A stretch of DNA of 7,381 bases, taken from NCBI GenBank assembly GCA_020851855.1, contig JADZBY010000517.1:1-7381 (forward strand), given 5' to 3'. Made by a program: the position numbers and the translations under genes. How positions within the stretch are numbered: position 1 is the stretch's first letter; each line of letters begins with the position of its first letter. Origin of the DNA: Anaerolineae bacterium. GTDB lineage: Bacteria; Chloroflexota; Anaerolineae; Aggregatilineales; UBA2796. Positions 4,569 through 7,381 of this stretch are shown piece by piece. Under the pieces are notes generated by a model. The model saw only the letters and a program-made list of their open reading frames with translations. It was not told the DNA's origin and did no database searches.

Positions 4569-6047
4569 TCATTCCTTCCCCACGCCCCGGATCAGGCCGC
4601 CCAGCACGCCCAGGCCTTTTGCCGCCACGTCCAGGCCCCAGGCGACCGTCTCGGCGGGCCGCCGCGCGAGCTGCCCGACCATGCCCAGCGCTTCTCCGGC
4701 GACCGTCAGCCCGGCGTTGACGCCCGCCCCCACCACGCCCGACAGCCCACTCTCCGCGTTCAGACCGACCATGCGACCCCAGAAATCTGGCCCGTTGAGC
4801 AGCGTCTTGACGATGATGTCCGCCGACAGGCTCTGGTGCGTGGGCACGACGCCGGACAGGATTCCGCCGCACGTGGCCGCGTAATCCGCGTCGTGCATGG
4901 CCTTCTCCCCGATCATCTTCAGAACCAGCAGCCACATGGCGACCATCGGGCGGTTCTTCACCACGCTCACGATGAAATCCGACGTGCGCAGGTCGAGATC
5001 GAACGCCGCCCGCCACGCCCGCTCGTAGCGCGCCAGGAAATCTGCCCCGAACTGGCCCGCCCGCAGCGCTTCATCGGCCACCGCCGCCGCGATACGGGCG
5101 CTTTCCAGGGCGGTGTGAATGCCTTCGCCGTTGATCGGATCGATGAAACTGCCCGCGTCCCCGATCAACAGCACGCGCTCTGCAAAATTGCCGCCCGCGC
5201 GGGGCCGGTACGTCGGCAGCGGCCAGCCGACGATGCGCCCATCCATGTGCGCCTTGCCCAGCCGGGCGCGGGCGGCGGGATCGTTCTCCAGCCAGTGCAG
5301 CATTCGTTCGCGCAGGTTGATGTCGTAGCGCTGGTACACATCCTGCACGATGCCCAGCCCGACGTTGGCGCGCCCATCGGCCAGCGGAAAAATCCAGGCG
5401 TAACCGGGGAAGTATGTCTTGTCGAAGAAAATCTCGGCGCGCGCCGGGTCGCCCTCGACGCCGTCAAAATAGGCGCGCAGGGCGACGATTCGGGCGCTGC
5501 TGTCCCGGTTCTCGAAGCCAAGCTGCCTGGCGAGTACCGAGTGCGCGCCGTCCGCGGCGATGGCCAGCGCGGCGCGAAACGTTGCCGGCTTTCCGGCGCG
5601 CTTCGCGTGTAGCGCCACGCCGTCCGCATCTGTCTCCAGGCGCGTCACCTCGCACTTCTCGACCGTCTCCACGCCAGCGCGCGCTGCGTGCCGGAAGAGC
5701 GCCTCGTCAAAGACGTAGCGCGGCAGCGTGTAGCCGTAATTCGACAGGTCCTCGATCTGCGGGATGACGCCCTGGGTGACCGGCTCGCCGTTCAGGTACA
5801 GCGACGCGGCCTGGATGCGGTTGGGGCGCGCCCGCTCAAGCGCCTCGCGGCAGCCAAGCGACTCCAGCACGCGCAAAGAGCGTGGGCTGAGGAAGTCGCC
5901 GCACACCTTGTCGCGTGGGAAGGCGGCTTTGTCCACGAGCAGCACACGCCAGCCCATCTGCGCCAGCCCGGTGGCCGCCGCGCTGCCGCCCGGCCCCGCG
6001 CCAACTACGGCCACATCGTAATCGTACCCTGCGCCGTTCACGCCCAT
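4569..6047 (-). CDS. Geranylgeranyl reductase family FAD-dependent oxidoreductase
   Basis: This is a flavoprotein of the geranylgeranyl reductase (GGR) family, whose members use FAD to reduce double bonds of isoprenoid chains in lipids, chlorophyll precursors or menaquinones. The actual substrate here is unknown. Signature motifs are all present: the dinucleotide-binding Rossmann motif VVGAGPGG (14-21) ending in LLVDK (36-40); the family RDKVCGDFLSP segment (45-55) with Cys49; ADGAHS (165-170); the GGR substrate-site motif YxWxFPx8GxG (216-232); and the FAD-contacting GDAGSFIDPINGEG (296-309). The core ends near residue 400. About 90 further residues include a Gly/Ala/Val-rich, weakly amphipathic tail (430-489) that might contact membrane. 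ATG at 6047 gives 492 aa. A GTG two codons later (6041-6039) has GAGGG at a better 6-nt spacing and would give 490 aa; I keep the ATG. It starts 3 nt after the upstream gene's TGA, so the two are co-transcribed and probably translationally coupled. Confidence 0.95.
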   Translation of the reverse strand: MGVNGAGYDYDVAVVGAGPGGSAAATGLAQMGWRVLLVDKAAFPRDKVCGDFLSPRSLRVLESLGCREALERARPNRIQAASLYLNGEPVTQGVIPQIEDLSNYGYTLPRYVFDEALFRHAARAGVETVEKCEVTRLETDADGVALHAKRAGKPATFRAALAIAADGAHSVLARQLGFENRDSSARIVALRAYFDGVEGDPARAEIFFDKTYFPGYAWIFPLADGRANVGLGIVQDVYQRYDINLRERMLHWLENDPAARARLGKAHMDGRIVGWPLPTYRPRAGGNFAERVLLIGDAGSFIDPINGEGIHTALESARIAAAVADEALRAGQFGADFLARYERAWRAAFDLDLRTSDFIVSVVKNRPMVAMWLLVLKMIGEKAMHDADYAATCGGILSGVVPTHQSLSADIIVKTLLNGPDFWGRMVGLNAESGLSGVVGAGVNAGLTVAGEALGMVGQLARRPAETVAWGLDVAAKGLGVLGGLIRGVGKE

Positions 6048-6055
6048 CCCTCACC
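6048..6055 (-). promoter_or_regulatory. Shine-Dalgarno-like GGTGAGGG overlapping the upstream stop codon
   Basis: GGTGAGGG on the minus strand includes the TGA stop (6053-6051) of the HEAT-repeat gene. The GAGGG part abuts the ATG at 6047 but sits 6 nt from the GTG at 6041, so the site leaves the exact oxidoreductase start open between these two in-frame codons. Confidence 0.5.
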
Positions 6056-7381
6056 GATTCCTTTTGCCCAGCGCGTAACGCACCGCGCGCCGTACGAACG
6101 AATCCCGCGCCCTGACTTCTGCCGCCCGGATGGCGCGCTGTGCGTCGGCTTCCGGCGCGCCGGCCAGATGGATGCAGCCGACCATCTGCACACACACGTC
6201 GTCATCGTCGCGCAGCACGCCAATGACGGCTCGCACCGCCTCACGCCGCGCCGGGCCGTCCCTATCCAGCCGCAAGACTGCCGCCCCGGCGCACAGCCGC
6301 GCGAACGGGTTGGCGTCGTGGAGCATGGTCATCAGCGCTGCCGCCGCATCCTGACGCAACGGTGAGCCGTCGCCGCGCCGCCCCAGCCCTTCGGCGGCAT
6401 GGCAGCGCACGACCGGGTCGCCATCCGTGACGCCCAATTGGCAGGCGGCCAGCCAGACGTCGCCCGGCGCGTCGGTGAGGGCCAAAAGCGCATCCAGCCG
6501 CGCCCACAGGTCGGCGTCGTGGGCCAGCGCCGCCATGAGCGCCGCCACCGCCGCGCCGTCCAGCTGCCGCGACGGGCGGCCAGTCTGGCGCGGATACGCC
6601 TCTGCGACGCCGGGCAGGTCCGCCTCTCCACCCACCGCCTCGACGCGCGCCCGCAGCATGGCCTGCACGCTGAGCGTCACCGCGCCATCCCCGATGTGCA
6701 CGTCAAGCCGGTCATTCAGGCGCAGCGTGACGGTCGAGCGCAGCGCCACGTCGCCGCGAAGCTCCATGCGCAGCGCCGCCGTCAACGGTTGGGCCGGGAA
6801 GCCGAGGAACGAAACGTGGGTGGTCAATTGCGCCGGAATCTCCGCCCGCACGGCGAAGCCCCTGGCCCGGTCGAGCGCGAAAGCGACGTGGGGCGCGGGC
6901 GGCAAGAGTTCCACGCCGATCGGCCCCGTCTCGAACAGGCCGGGGAAAGCGAGCGGCGTGGCCCGGAGCGCCAGCCGGGTGATGTACACGTCCAGCCCAC
7001 GCAGCGCGATGTCAAAATCGCCCGACGCGCGCACCGCCGCCTCGCGCCCGGCGAAACCGAGCGCGATGGTGTTCGTCTCGGCCAGCGCGGGCAGGTCGGA
7101 GTCGTCCACCAGGACGCAGCGGAAATGGCTGCTGGCGCTGATGTGGGCCTGACACACGCCCGCTTTGGCCGCCATCGGCTCGTGTTCGCCTTCCAACCGG
7201 AAGACAAAGCCGCCGCTCAGCCGGATCGCGCCGTCGTGGATCGTGCCTTCGAGTGGGAAATGGGTGCGGAAACGCACCGTCTCGGCCTCGCCCTGCGTCA
7301 GCGTGTCCATCTCGACCAGGATCGGCGCGTCGCAGGCAAAGTCGAAATGCCCGTCGCTGTGCGGATCGGAGAGTACGCCCG
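6051..7381 (-). CDS. Beta-rich protein with C-terminal HEAT-like repeats (5' end outside window)
   Basis: The frame is open from the right edge to TGA at 6053-6051, giving 442 complete visible residues. The first in-frame ATG, at 7310, is unlikely to be the start: the 23 codons before it are open, encode protein-like sequence (SDPHSDGHFDFACDAPILVE) and run off the window. Visible residues 1-250 are mainly alternating strands with few helices and no motif I can name. Residues about 276-442 form an alpha-alpha solenoid of HEAT/PBS-lyase type, with recurring units DGDPVVRCHAAEGLG, DANPFARLCAGAAVLRL, DDDDVCVQMVGCIHLAG and ARDSFVRRAVRYALG, each an Asp-rich turn then a helix with a central Val/Phe-Arg. 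Such solenoids usually mediate protein-protein contacts, so I infer a scaffold or partner-binding role rather than catalysis. It is immediately upstream of, and probably coupled to, the GGR-family gene. Confidence 0.9.
   Translation of the reverse strand, partial: GVLSDPHSDGHFDFACDAPILVEMDTLTQGEAETVRFRTHFPLEGTIHDGAIRLSGGFVFRLEGEHEPMAAKAGVCQAHISASSHFRCVLVDDSDLPALAETNTIALGFAGREAAVRASGDFDIALRGLDVYITRLALRATPLAFPGLFETGPIGVELLPPAPHVAFALDRARGFAVRAEIPAQLTTHVSFLGFPAQPLTAALRMELRGDVALRSTVTLRLNDRLDVHIGDGAVTLSVQAMLRARVEAVGGEADLPGVAEAYPRQTGRPSRQLDGAAVAALMAALAHDADLWARLDALLALTDAPGDVWLAACQLGVTDGDPVVRCHAAEGLGRRGDGSPLRQDAAAALMTMLHDANPFARLCAGAAVLRLDRDGPARREAVRAVIGVLRDDDDVCVQMVGCIHLAGAPEADAQRAIRAAEVRARDSFVRRAVRYALGKRNR

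Noticed and set aside
4410..5612. Plus-strand open frame of 400 codons entering the oxidoreductase from the repeats
   Set aside because: It begins inside repeat DNA and then runs antisense to the clearly identified FAD-dependent enzyme. Its composition is Arg/His/Gln-rich and not protein-like.
7308..7310. ATG at 7310 as the true start of the HEAT-repeat gene
   Set aside because: The frame continues open and protein-like to the window edge and no ribosome binding site precedes this ATG, so the gene is treated as 5'-truncated by the window.

Overview
The window is GC-rich bacterial DNA and every credible gene lies on the minus strand, so transcription runs from high to low coordinates. Two things suggest a Chloroflexota-like genome (Anaerolineae or a relative): the high GC, and short GTAGGGAC-type palindromic repeats of a kind common in intergenic DNA of Chloroflexota and some cyanobacteria. 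This is inference; the window has no rRNA or other phylogenetic marker.

Layout in transcription order. (1) 7381-6051: the 3' part of a protein with a beta-rich N-terminal region and a C-terminal stack of HEAT-like helical repeats; its start lies outside the window. (2) 6047-4569: an FAD-dependent oxidoreductase of the geranylgeranyl reductase family, only 3 nt after gene 1 and probably translationally coupled to it. It is the one confidently classified gene. (3) 4557-4218: four tandem copies of an 81-87 bp unit, each holding two perfect 9-bp-stem palindromes and a third, mutually exclusive inverted repeat. (4) 4182-3226: an unrecognised 318-residue protein with a basic, AT-hook-like N-terminus. 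(5) 3242-1011: an unrecognised 743-residue beta-rich protein with a tandem internal duplication and one strong hydrophobic segment near the C-terminus; it overlaps gene 4 by 17 bp. (6) 983-1: an unrecognised protein that runs off the left edge.

The last three genes form a tight cassette (17-bp overlap, then a 27-nt gap), each with a clear Shine-Dalgarno sequence 6-7 nt from its start. The repeat array fills almost all the space between the oxidoreductase stop and this cassette, leaving about 35 bp for a leader. The array therefore either sits inside one long transcript or holds the boundary between two transcription units. I cannot assign a function to the three-gene cassette. The best candidates for something undescribed are that cassette and the triple-hairpin array in front of it. 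No tRNA, rRNA, CRISPR array, transposase, or T-tailed terminator was seen.
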